This document shows, piece after piece, positions 1-6,669 of a stretch of 20,031 nucleotides of DNA. The first letter of the stretch is position 1. Every line of letters starts with the position of its first letter. The DNA is taken from assembly GCA_002423705.1 (NCBI GenBank), contig DINW01000060.1:24785-44815 (forward strand). Reading direction: 5' to 3'. Source of the stretch: Clostridium sp. UBA5530. Its GTDB lineage: Bacteria > Bacillota > Clostridia > Clostridiales > Clostridiaceae. The notes beneath the pieces are model-generated. The model had not been told where the DNA came from and did no database searches. It was given only the letters and a program-made list of their open reading frames with translations. The position numbers and the translations under genes were made by a program.

Positions 1-24
1 ATTAACCTTTTTAAAACTTTTCAT
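1..24 (-). CDS. 5' end of a divergent gene, cut by the window edge
   Basis: Reading the minus strand, an ATG at 24-22 opens a frame for eight codons (MKSFKKVN) to the window edge. It is preceded by AAGGA with a 7-nt gap to the ATG, which is a good ribosome-binding site and the main reason to believe it. Eight residues cannot identify the product. A murC gene lies next to purR in some clostridia, as far as I recall, so MurC is one possibility, but nothing in the sequence confirms it. Confidence 0.4.
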
Positions 25-165
25 AATAGTTTCCTTTCAATATTATAGATTGATATTTAATATTTTTAGATTAATAAATCTTTTTATCTGAAGTTAATTT
101 AAATGAGTATAGTAATTTTATACATTATATCTATTATCGTACAAAATGAGAAAATATTTATTTTC

Positions 166-194
166 TTGATATATTTTTTTCTATAGAATAAAAT
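166..194 (+). promoter_or_regulatory. Candidate sigma-A promoter of purR-spoVG
   Basis: TTGATA (166-171), a 17-bp spacer, then TAAAAT (189-194): four or five of six matches per hexamer at ideal spacing. It lies about 70 bp upstream of the purR start. Transcription would begin near 200, placing the PurR box (227-239) just downstream of the start point, where a bound repressor could act. The surrounding DNA is very AT-rich, so chance matches are possible. Confidence 0.5.
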
Positions 195-239
195 GTTAGT
201 GAACAATAATTAAAATAAATTGAGAAATAGTTCGGTAAT
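195..239 (+). promoter_or_regulatory. Candidate PurR operator (PurBox pair)
   Basis: Positions 227-239, read on the minus strand, give ATTACCGAACTAT, which fits the Bacillus PurBox consensus AWWWCCGAACWWT at every position. A weaker inverse partner lies at 195-207 on the plus strand (GTTAGTGAACAAT: the GAAC-AAT half fits, the CC does not). The two boxes face each other across 19 bp, slightly more than the 16-17 bp known in Bacillus. Position between the promoter and purR suggests autoregulation. Confidence 0.55.
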
Positions 240-264
240 TAATAAATAATAGAAGGTGATATTC

Positions 265-1083
265 ATGAATAAGTTTGCGAGAAATGGAAGAGTAGCAGCT
301 ATAACGAAAATTCTTACAGAAAATCCTAACAAAATAATAAGCTTAAATTTATTTTCAGAGAAGCTAAATGCAGCTAAGTCTACTATAAGTGAAGACATAG
401 TTATAGTGAGGGATGTACTAGAAAAATTATCTCTAGGTCAAGTTAAGACCATAGCAGGAGCTTCTGGGGGAATAAAGTTTATAGGGGATATAGGTCATGA
501 GGATAAGATTAACTTTTCAGAAGAATTATGTAACAGACTACAAGAGAAGGATAGAATAGTTGCTGGGAATTTTATATACATGACAGATCTTATGTACAAT
601 CCAGAGATTATAAGGAAGGCTGGATTAATACTTTCTACATTTTTTAAAGATATGATAGTTGATTACGTGGTTACTGTTGAAACCAAGGGAATACCTTTAG
701 CCTATGAGGTAGCTAGAAACTTAGGTGTCCAATTGGTTATAGTAAGGAGAGATAATAAAGTTACAGAGGGACCCACTGTAACCATAAACTATGTTTCAGG
801 TTCTACAGGAAGAATACAAAATATGTCACTTTCGAAAAAATCATTAAGAAAAGAAAGTAAATGCATATATGTAGATGATTTTATGAAATCTGGAGGAACT
901 GCACTAGGAATAGAGGAATTACTCAAAGAGTTTGATAGCGAACTTTTAGGTATGGCTGTTTTGATAGATAATATAGAAGCTAATAAAAAGTTAGTTGATG
1001 GCTATGTGTCAGTAGTGGATTTTGAAGGCATAGATGACCAAGGTAAAGCTATATTACAACCTTCTAAATTCTTTGAAAAATAA
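265..1083 (+). CDS. purR: PurR, purine operon transcription regulator
   Basis: The protein is 272 aa, close to Bacillus PurR (285 aa). The first ~75 residues form a winged-helix DNA-binding region. The rest is a phosphoribosyltransferase-like domain that senses PRPP, with the PRPP motif CIYVDDFMKSGGTALG at about residues 202-217. PurR proteins bind PRPP but are not known as enzymes; in Bacillus the protein represses purine genes and PRPP releases it. I chose ATG 265 over GTG 256 because that GTG lies inside the ribosome-binding site AAGGTGAT. spoVG follows 89 bp downstream without a terminator, so read-through is likely. An upstream PurBox suggests self-repression. The prs gene, which makes the effector PRPP, lies about 2 kb downstream. 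Confidence 0.95.
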   Translation: MNKFARNGRVAAITKILTENPNKIISLNLFSEKLNAAKSTISEDIVIVRDVLEKLSLGQVKTIAGASGGIKFIGDIGHEDKINFSEELCNRLQEKDRIVAGNFIYMTDLMYNPEIIRKAGLILSTFFKDMIVDYVVTVETKGIPLAYEVARNLGVQLVIVRRDNKVTEGPTVTINYVSGSTGRIQNMSLSKKSLRKESKCIYVDDFMKSGGTALGIEELLKEFDSELLGMAVLIDNIEANKKLVDGYVSVVDFEGIDDQGKAILQPSKFFEK

Positions 1084-1108
1084 ATTTTCAAAAAATTTAT
1101 TAAAAAAA

Positions 1109-1137
1109 AGAGGAAAAATTCAATAAATATAGAAGTA
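1109..1137 (+). promoter_or_regulatory. Candidate sigma-H promoter of spoVG
   Basis: AAGAGGAAAAAT at 1108-1119 contains the sigma-H -35 core AGGAWWW (1111-1117). An 11-bp spacer leads to ATAGAAGTA (1129-1137), one base off the -10 pattern RNNGAATWW. In Bacillus, spoVG is a classic sigma-H gene, which makes this placement sensible. With one mismatch in an AT-rich stretch it remains a candidate only. Confidence 0.35.
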
Positions 1138-1172
1138 TATATGTTATAAAGCATCTTGGAGGTGGATTTATA

Positions 1173-1463
1173 ATGCAAATTACAGACGTAAGGATAAGAA
1201 AGATAGCTTCAGAAGGAAAGATGAAGGCTATTGTTTCAGTAACCTTTGATAACGAGTTCGTTGTTCATGATATCAAGGTTATAGAAGGGCAAAATGGTTT
1301 ATTTATAGCTATGCCTAGCAGAAAAACTCCAGATGGAGAGTTTAAGGACATAGCACACCCAATCAATACTCAGACTAGAGAAAAGATTCAAGAAGCAATT
1401 TTAGGCGAGTATGAAAAAGTAAAGAATGAGGATAGTGAAACTGCGGATAAAGTAGAAGAATAA
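1173..1463 (+). CDS. spoVG: SpoVG, septation and global RNA/DNA-binding regulator
   Basis: This 96-aa protein matches the SpoVG family in length and in its conserved core: start MQITDVRIRK, the central VTFDNEFVVHDIKVIEG and the motif MPSRKTPDGEFKDIAHPI at about residues 48-65, then an acidic tail. SpoVG affects asymmetric septation in sporulating Bacillus and is a nucleic-acid-binding regulator in other Firmicutes. The start has a strong ribosome-binding site (TTGGAGGTGGA) 6-7 nt ahead. It follows purR and ends at a rho-independent terminator. A sigma-H-like element in the purR-spoVG gap would give separate expression at the start of sporulation. Confidence 0.96.
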   Translation: MQITDVRIRKIASEGKMKAIVSVTFDNEFVVHDIKVIEGQNGLFIAMPSRKTPDGEFKDIAHPINTQTREKIQEAILGEYEKVKNEDSETADKVEE

Positions 1464-1467
1464 GAAT

Positions 1468-1500
1468 AAAAAGGAGTAGAAGCTCCTTTTTATTTTTTTT
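1468..1500 (+). terminator. Rho-independent terminator after spoVG
   Basis: The stem AAAAGGAG / CTCCTTTT with a 6-nt loop (TAGAAG) starts five bases after the spoVG stop and runs into a T-rich tract (TTTTTATTTTTTTTT). It separates purR-spoVG from the glmU promoter downstream. Confidence 0.85.
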
Positions 1501-1552
1501 TGCTTTCAGCATTAAAAATATTAATAGAGAATAATAGGAATAGCTAATAAGG

Positions 1553-1581
1553 TTGAAAACAAATCATATATAAAATATAAT
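1553..1581 (+). promoter_or_regulatory. Sigma-A promoter of glmU-prs
   Basis: TTGAAA (1553-1558), exactly 17 bp, then a perfect TATAAT (1576-1581). Transcription should start near 1588, giving glmU an untranslated leader of about 150 nt, which contains the structured element described next. Confidence 0.7.
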
Positions 1582-1608
1582 ATAACAAGGAAATTTATTC
1601 GACGATTC

Positions 1609-1704
1609 TTTATCTGATGTCTACAGCTGTAGTACTTTATTCTATTTAGGCTAGAGATAATATCAGATAGAACCTAGTAGGGTCAACTAATGTTCAGTTG
1701 AACT
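1609..1704 (+). promoter_or_regulatory. Structured 5' leader of glmU
   Basis: Between the promoter and the start codon a compact fold can be drawn by hand. The closing stem pairs 1609-1618 with 1662-1671 (TATCTGAT / ATCAGATA plus a G-U and a U-A pair). Inside are the hairpin CTACAGCTGTAG (1621-1632) and a second hairpin 1637-1644 / 1652-1660 with a 7-nt loop. That loop's TTAGG (1646-1650) can pair with CCTAG (1673-1677) as a pseudoknot. A third hairpin, TCAACT / AGTTGA (1683-1688 / 1696-1701), follows. No T-run follows any stem, so it is not a simple attenuator. I do not recognise the family. The CCTAG…TCAACTAAT part recurs ahead of the HtrA-like gene at 6592-6614. Confidence 0.5.
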
Positions 1705-1738
1705 TGATAAAAAAATAAGTACATAGAGAGGTGTAATT

Positions 1739-3112
1739 ATGTATCAATATGCTATTATATTGGCAGCAGGGGAAGGCAAAAGAATGAAATCCTCTACTCC
1801 TAAGGTACTACATAAAGTTTGTGGTAAAGAAATGGTAAATCATGTAATAGATACTATGAGAAAAGCTAGTATAGAAGAAGTTAATGTAGTTATAGGGAAA
1901 TCAGCGGAAAAAGTGAAGACTGGAACAGAAAATAGAAATGTAAGTTATTCTTATCAAGAAAAACAATTAGGTACAGGTCATGCAATAATGTGTGCTAAAG
2001 ATTTCTTAAAAGGCAAAAAAGGAATAGTAGCTATCTTTGCAGGGGATGCTCCACTTATTAGGGAAACTACTGTTAAAAAGCTTATGGATATTCATGAAAA
2101 AGAGGGGAACAAGGCTACTATTTTAACCTCGGTGGTAGAGGATCCTACAGGCTATGGAAGAATAGTGAGAGTCAATGGACAAGTGGAAAAGATAGTTGAA
2201 CATAAAGATTGCAATGAAGACCAGCTGAACATAAAAGAAGTAAATTCGGCTATATATACCTTTGATATAGAAAGCCTTTTAGGATCCTTAGATGAAATAA
2301 AAAATGATAATGCTCAAGGAGAGTATTATTTAACAGATGTTATAGGAATACTAAAAGAAAAAAATGAAAAAGTGGGAGCTATGGTAGTAGACTTTGAAGA
2401 AACTTTAGGGGTAAATTCAAAGGTTCAGTTAGCGGAGGTAGATAGAATCTTAAGAAGCAGAATTAATAAAGAACATATGGATAATGGAGTAACATTAATA
2501 GACCCTAACTCAACTTATATAAGTGATGAAGCCACTATAGAGCAAGATACAATCATATATCCTAATAATATAATAGAAGGAAAGACAGTAATAAAGGCAG
2601 GAGCTATAATATATCAAAACTGCAGAATAAAGGATAGTACTATAGAAAGAGGAGCTACCATAGAAAGCTCTGTTATATTAGATAGCAAAGTAGGAGAAGA
2701 AACTACGGTAGGACCTTTTGCTTATATAAGACCAGATAGTACTATAGGTAGTCATGTTAAAATAGGAGACTTTGTTGAAATAAAGAAGTCTTCTATAGGA
2801 GATAATACCAAGGTATCACATCTTACATATATAGGAGATGCAGAAGTAGGAACTGGATGTAATTTTGGATGTGGAACTGTAGTTGTAAACTATGATGGAA
2901 AGAAAAAACATAAAACTATCATAGGTAATAATGCTTTTATTGGATGCAACACTAATTTAGTTTCTCCAGTGGAAGTGAAGGCCAATGCTTACACAGCAGC
3001 AGGATCTACTATAACAAAGGAAGTACCAGAGGCTAGTTTAGCCATAGCAAGGGCAAAGCAGGTAAACATAGAAGGATGGGTAGATAAAAAAGGACTAAGA
3101 AAAGATAAATAA
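1739..3112 (+). CDS. glmU: GlmU, bifunctional UDP-GlcNAc pyrophosphorylase / GlcN-1-P acetyltransferase
   Basis: This cytoplasmic enzyme acetylates glucosamine-1-phosphate and then couples it to UTP to form UDP-GlcNAc, the precursor of peptidoglycan and teichoic acids. At 457 aa it is normal for GlmU. The nucleotidyltransferase domain (about 1-228) has LAAGEGKRMKSSTPKVLHK at 8-26, QEKQLGTGHA at 73-82 and AGDAPL at 101-106. The left-handed beta-helix domain (about 250-445) has hexapeptide repeats, RPDSTIG at 331-337 and HLTYIGD at 361-367; His361 matches the catalytic His of E. coli GlmU. NYDG is at 384-387. The ribosome-binding site AGAGAGGTG precedes ATG 1739. prs begins 22 bp after the stop, so the two are cotranscribed, as in Bacillus. 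Confidence 0.97.
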   Translation: MYQYAIILAAGEGKRMKSSTPKVLHKVCGKEMVNHVIDTMRKASIEEVNVVIGKSAEKVKTGTENRNVSYSYQEKQLGTGHAIMCAKDFLKGKKGIVAIFAGDAPLIRETTVKKLMDIHEKEGNKATILTSVVEDPTGYGRIVRVNGQVEKIVEHKDCNEDQLNIKEVNSAIYTFDIESLLGSLDEIKNDNAQGEYYLTDVIGILKEKNEKVGAMVVDFEETLGVNSKVQLAEVDRILRSRINKEHMDNGVTLIDPNSTYISDEATIEQDTIIYPNNIIEGKTVIKAGAIIYQNCRIKDSTIERGATIESSVILDSKVGEETTVGPFAYIRPDSTIGSHVKIGDFVEIKKSSIGDNTKVSHLTYIGDAEVGTGCNFGCGTVVVNYDGKKKHKTIIGNNAFIGCNTNLVSPVEVKANAYTAAGSTITKEVPEASLAIARAKQVNIEGWVDKKGLRKDK

Positions 3113-3134
3113 TAGTGATACAGGAGGACTAAAA

Positions 3135-4091
3135 ATGATAACTCATGGTAAAAACATTAAAATATTTGCAGGAAACTCACACCCAGAATTAGCGGAGAAC
3201 ATTGCAAATATTTTAGGGGTTCAAGTTGGAGACTCTAAGGTGGGCACATTTAGTGATGGGGAAATCTGTGTAGACATAAATGAAACTGTAAGAGGGGCAG
3301 ATGTATTTGTAGTACAATCTACTAATTGTCCAGTAAATAATAATTTAATGGAACTTCTTATAATGATAGATGCCTTTAAAAGAGCATCAGCAGGAAGAAT
3401 AACAGCGGTTATACCATATTACGGATATGCTAGGCAGGACAGAAAGGCTAAGTCCAGGGATCCTATAACTGCTAAATTGGTAGCTGATTTGCTTACTACA
3501 GCAGGAGCCGATAGAGTTTTAACGATGGATTTACATGCTTCACAAATTCAAGGATATTTTAATATACCTGTAGATCACTTAATGGGGGCACCGATATTAG
3601 CTAAACATTTTGTGGAAAAAGGATTTGGTGAAAGAGAAGATGTAGTTGTGGTGTCTCCTGACTTAGGAAGTGTCACTAGAGCAAGAAAATTTGCAGATAG
3701 ATTGCATGCTCCTATAGCTATTATTGACAAGAGAAGGCCAAAAGCGAACGTGTCAGAAATAATGAATATAATAGGTGATGTGAATAATAAGACCTGTATA
3801 CTTATAGATGATATGATTGATACAGCAGGTACCATAGCTAATGCTGCTAATGCGCTAATGGATTTAGGGGCAAAGGAGGTATTTGCATGTTGCACTCATG
3901 GAGTGTTATCAGGACCAGCTATAGACAGAATAAATAGTAGTTCTATAAAGAAACTAATAATGCTAGATACTATTAAACTACCTAAAAGAGGAGACTTAGG
4001 TAAATTTAAGTCTCTGTCTGTAGCACCAATTTTTGCAGAAGCTATAAAGAGAATATATGATGATGTATCTATAAGCAAGCTTTTTGAGTAA
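3135..4091 (+). CDS. prs: Ribose-phosphate pyrophosphokinase (PRPP synthetase)
   Basis: The enzyme makes PRPP from ribose-5-phosphate and ATP, feeding purine, pyrimidine, NAD, His and Trp synthesis. The 318-aa length is typical of class I. Visible motifs are FSDGE (39-43), YYGYARQDRK (95-104) in the ATP-binding region, MDLHASQIQGYF (131-142) with the Mg-binding His, the loop DKRRPK (198-203), and the PRPP-binding motif ILIDDMIDTAGT (222-233). GGAGG at 3122-3126 gives a good ribosome-binding site. It is the second gene of the glmU-prs unit and is followed by a hairpin. Bacillus has ctc next; it is absent here. Confidence 0.97.
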   Translation: MITHGKNIKIFAGNSHPELAENIANILGVQVGDSKVGTFSDGEICVDINETVRGADVFVVQSTNCPVNNNLMELLIMIDAFKRASAGRITAVIPYYGYARQDRKAKSRDPITAKLVADLLTTAGADRVLTMDLHASQIQGYFNIPVDHLMGAPILAKHFVEKGFGEREDVVVVSPDLGSVTRARKFADRLHAPIAIIDKRRPKANVSEIMNIIGDVNNKTCILIDDMIDTAGTIANAANALMDLGAKEVFACCTHGVLSGPAIDRINSSSIKKLIMLDTIKLPKRGDLGKFKSLSVAPIFAEAIKRIYDDVSISKLFE

Positions 4092-4126
4092 AAGCTAAGG
4101 TTATAGTTTTCATCTGTAAACCTAAG

Positions 4127-4171
4127 GCACTATCAATGTTATTTCAGATAATACTATTGGTAGTGCTTTAA
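4127..4171 (+). terminator. Probable terminator after prs
   Basis: The stem GCACTATCAAT / ATTGGTAGTGC (4127-4137 with 4156-4166, one G-U pair) closes over an 18-nt loop that can itself form a small TTAT/ATAA stem. It is followed by TTTAATAT, a weak U-tract, so termination may be partial. A smaller AGGTT/AACCT hairpin lies just upstream (about 4098-4123). Confidence 0.6.
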
Positions 4172-4196
4172 TATATAAGACATTTAGGTAAAATAT

Positions 4197-4226
4197 TTGT
4201 AACATTTTCAAAAAAGTTATTATATT
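4197..4226 (+). promoter_or_regulatory. Candidate sigma-A promoter of the two-component operon
   Basis: TTGTAA (4197-4202), an 18-bp spacer, then TATATT (4221-4226), about 55 bp upstream of the response-regulator start. Both hexamers match consensus reasonably well. I see no clear direct-repeat operator for an OmpR-type regulator beside it. Confidence 0.45.
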
Positions 4227-4279
4227 TTAAACTATTTATGATAAATTAAATATATAGTACAAATAAGGAGTGGATATAA

Positions 4280-4966
4280 ATGGAAGGAACTATAGGTAAG
4301 ATATTAGTAGTTGATGACGATGAAAATATATGTGAAGTAATGAAGATGTACCTTGAGAGCTCAGGGTATGATACTAAATTATGCCATGATGGAAAAGAAG
4401 CTCAGGAAGTGTTTTTAGAATATAAACCAGATCTAGTATTGTTAGATATAATGTTGCCTCATGTTGATGGTATTGATGTTTTAAAGTGGATAAGAAGAGA
4501 CGGAGAAACTCCAGTAATAATGATAACAGCCAAGGGAGATACTTTTGATAAGGTTTTAGGGTTAGAACTAGGGGCTGATGACTATATGGTAAAACCCTTT
4601 GAACCAAAAGAGATGTTAGCTAGAGTTAAAGCTGTAATGAGAAGATATAATGTAGAAGGTGGAGGAAAAGAGACATTAAATTTCCAAGAATTGACTATAG
4701 ATGTGAATTCATATACAGTTACTTACAAAGGAAAAGAGATAAAAATGCCACCAAAAGAATTTGAATTGTTGCATTACTTAGCAAGTAATAAAAACAGAGT
4801 TTTTACAAGAGAACAGCTTCTGTGCGAAGTATGGGGATATGATTATCCAGGAGATTCAAGAACCGTGGATGTTCACGTGAAAAGACTAAGAGAAAAGCTA
4901 AGCGGAGGATCCAATTGGCAACTAGAAACTGTTTGGGGTGTTGGGTATAAATTTGAGGTGAAGTAA
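4280..4966 (+). CDS. OmpR/PhoB-family response regulator
   Basis: This is a 228-aa two-domain DNA-binding regulator. The receiver domain (about 7-120) has the acidic pair D12-D13, the phospho-acceptor Asp56 in LVLLDIMLP, Thr83 and Lys105 in the VKPF motif, so all switch residues are present. The C-terminal winged helix (about 132-226) ends in the recognition-helix pattern GDSRTVDVHVKRLREKL (residues ~194-210) and the wing WGVGYKF. The ribosome-binding site AAGGAG precedes ATG 4280. The kinase begins one base after its stop, so the pair is translationally coupled. The following HtrA-like gene suggests an envelope or secretion-stress role like Bacillus CssR, but this is inferred from context only. 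The target genes are unknown. Confidence 0.92.
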   Translation: MEGTIGKILVVDDDENICEVMKMYLESSGYDTKLCHDGKEAQEVFLEYKPDLVLLDIMLPHVDGIDVLKWIRRDGETPVIMITAKGDTFDKVLGLELGADDYMVKPFEPKEMLARVKAVMRRYNVEGGGKETLNFQELTIDVNSYTVTYKGKEIKMPPKEFELLHYLASNKNRVFTREQLLCEVWGYDYPGDSRTVDVHVKRLREKLSGGSNWQLETVWGVGYKFEVK

Positions 4967-4967
4967 G

Positions 4968-6404
4968 ATGTTGGCAAAAAATACCCTAGTTTCTAAAATG
5001 ATAATGACCTTTACTACTATAATAGCAGTAAGCTTCATAATCATGGCTAGCTTTTTATCTATATGGTTTGAAGGATATTATTTCAATGAGAGAAAGTCCT
5101 TACTAGATAAGCAGGGAAAGAGCATTGCAACCTCTGCTTTAAGAGCTATAGATGAGAAACAAGTATCTTCAGCTAATAAATTACAAGAAGATTTAGAGTT
5201 CTCAAGTAGTACCCTAGGTGCGGACATATTATTAACAGATGGTATGGGCTATGTATATGCGGTTTCTTCCGAGAATTACAAAAATCTTCTTTTTAGCAAT
5301 TTGAACATAAAGGAAATGGATGAACTTAGATTTGGAAATGCCATAGAGAAAAAAGGAAAAATGGGAGAGCCCTTTAATGGGCAATGCCATATATATATGA
5401 AGCCAATCTTTGTTAAGGAAAGCCAAAATTTTAGAGGGGTAATAGTTATGGTTACTCCATTAGAGCAGATAAAGGCGCCACTTACCAGAGTATACTCTAT
5501 CATATGGATTTGCGCTATATTAGCGGTGATAATTTCAAGTATAATAATATATTACTTTTCTCAGAGAATGCTTATAAATCCTTTGGCTAAGATAAATGGA
5601 GTGGCAAAAAAAATTGCTAAGGGTGAGGTGGAAAGAAGAGTTTATATAGATTCCAATGACGAGATAGGAGAACTAGCAAAATCTTTTAATGTTATGGCAG
5701 ACTCTTTAGAACAGGTTGAGAAGAATAGAAGAGACTTTATGTCAAATGTTTCACATGAATTAAGATCTCCTATAACCTCTATAAAGGGATTCATTGGAGG
5801 TATATTAGATGGAGTAATACCAAAAGATAAGGAAAATTATTATTTAAACATAGCTTATGAGGAAATCCAAAGGCTTACTAGATTAGTTAATGATTTATTA
5901 GACTTGGCTGCTATGGAATCAGGGAAATTTTCCTTGCGGATATCTGAGCTAGATATAGTAGAAATAGTGAAAATTTGTGTTATAAAATTTGAACAAAGAA
6001 TAAATATGAAGAAGTTAAAGGTTGATGTAGTATTTCCAGAGGATCATATATATGTTGCAGGTGATAGGGATAGGATGATACAAATTGTTACCAACCTTTT
6101 AGATAATGCATTAAAATATGTAAGTGAAAATGGGAAAATAAAAATTACAATAAAGATTAAAGGTGAAAAAGTCCATGTGTCAGTATATAATGATGGGCCA
6201 ACAATAAGTGAAGAAGATATACAGCATATATGGGACAGATTTTATAAAGCAGATAAATCTAGAACATCTAAAATTAGTACAGGACTTGGACTACCGATAG
6301 TTAGAAATATCCTTACCCAATTGGGAGAGGATATTTGGGTTGAAAATAAGGAGAAAGATAAAGAAGAAGGGGTAATTTTTACATTTACTCTCACAAGGGT
6401 ATAG
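4968..6404 (+). CDS. Membrane sensor histidine kinase
   Basis: This 478-aa kinase has two membrane segments (about 10-32 and 177-198) flanking an extracellular sensing region of ~145 residues. A HAMP linker (about 199-250) follows, then the dimerisation/phosphotransfer domain with His263 in NVSHELRSPI (260-269), and an ATPase domain with the N box NLLDNALKYV (376-385), a reduced G1 box NDGPTI (408-413), the F box WDRFYKADKSR (422-432) and G2 GTGLGLPI-type sequence (438-444). It should autophosphorylate and pass phosphate to the upstream regulator. The sensed signal cannot be read from the sequence. The CssS-like label rests only on the HtrA-like neighbour. There is no clear terminator after it, only a weak GAGC/GCTC hairpin at about 6423-6434. 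Confidence 0.93.
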   Translation: MLAKNTLVSKMIMTFTTIIAVSFIIMASFLSIWFEGYYFNERKSLLDKQGKSIATSALRAIDEKQVSSANKLQEDLEFSSSTLGADILLTDGMGYVYAVSSENYKNLLFSNLNIKEMDELRFGNAIEKKGKMGEPFNGQCHIYMKPIFVKESQNFRGVIVMVTPLEQIKAPLTRVYSIIWICAILAVIISSIIIYYFSQRMLINPLAKINGVAKKIAKGEVERRVYIDSNDEIGELAKSFNVMADSLEQVEKNRRDFMSNVSHELRSPITSIKGFIGGILDGVIPKDKENYYLNIAYEEIQRLTRLVNDLLDLAAMESGKFSLRISELDIVEIVKICVIKFEQRINMKKLKVDVVFPEDHIYVAGDRDRMIQIVTNLLDNALKYVSENGKIKITIKIKGEKVHVSVYNDGPTISEEDIQHIWDRFYKADKSRTSKISTGLGLPIVRNILTQLGEDIWVENKEKDKEEGVIFTFTLTRV

Positions 6405-6471
6405 ATAATATAGGCAAAACTAGAGCAATAGCTCATATATTACTTAAAGATTTTTAAAAAATTTTATGTTT

Positions 6472-6477
6472 TATAAT
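6472..6477 (+). promoter_or_regulatory. Possible -10 element ahead of the HtrA-like gene
   Basis: A perfect TATAAT lies at 6472-6477 but has no recognisable -35 hexamer 16-18 bp upstream. A second TATAAT at 6510-6515 also lacks one. A promoter without a -35 is what an activator-dependent promoter can look like, so control by the adjacent response regulator is possible, but chance matches in AT-rich DNA are equally plausible. Confidence 0.25.
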
Positions 6478-6524
6478 ATATTGTTCATAGGAAGTTTAAA
6501 TTGAGGCAATATAATATAGTTGGT

Positions 6525-6636
6525 ACTTTATCTTAGTCTGCCTGCTGTAGCACCCTAATGTAGTTATGATGGAGTTAACTGCAGCTACGACCCTAGATAA
6601 GTTCAACTAATATTGTGATGGAGTTCAAACTTCATA
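6525..6636 (+). promoter_or_regulatory. Structured 5' leader of the HtrA-like gene
   Basis: The 265-bp gap between the kinase and the HtrA-like gene contains a hand-drawn fold. The closing stem pairs TTATCT-t-AG (6528-6536) with CTAGATAA (6593-6600) and extends outward by AC/GT. Inside are a small hairpin TGC-tgta-GCA (6543-6552) and a longer hairpin with GTAG (6560-6563) / CTAC (6585-6588) and AGTTA/TAACT. The downstream segment AAGTT…AACTT (about 6599-6632) encloses TCAACTAATATT. The stretch 6592-6614 matches 1673-1694 of the glmU leader at about 19 of 23 positions. No U-run follows, so a terminator is unlikely. I do not recognise a known riboswitch. Confidence 0.4.
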
Positions 6637-6669
6637 TAAAACTAAGTTTCACTTGATAGGGGGTGCTTT

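Noticed and set aside
67..85. AGATT/AATCT hairpin followed by TTTT at the start of the window, as a terminator
   Set aside because: The stem is only five A/T-rich pairs and no plus-strand gene ends nearby; it is too weak to call.
256..264. GTG start of purR three codons earlier
   Set aside because: The GTG is part of the AAGGTGAT ribosome-binding site; ATG 265 is correctly spaced from it.
1614..1632. CTGATG followed by a hairpin in the glmU leader, reminiscent of a hammerhead ribozyme core
   Set aside because: The conserved core CUGANGA is broken (CTGATGT) and no GAAA segment or cleavage-site stem follows the hairpin at the right place.
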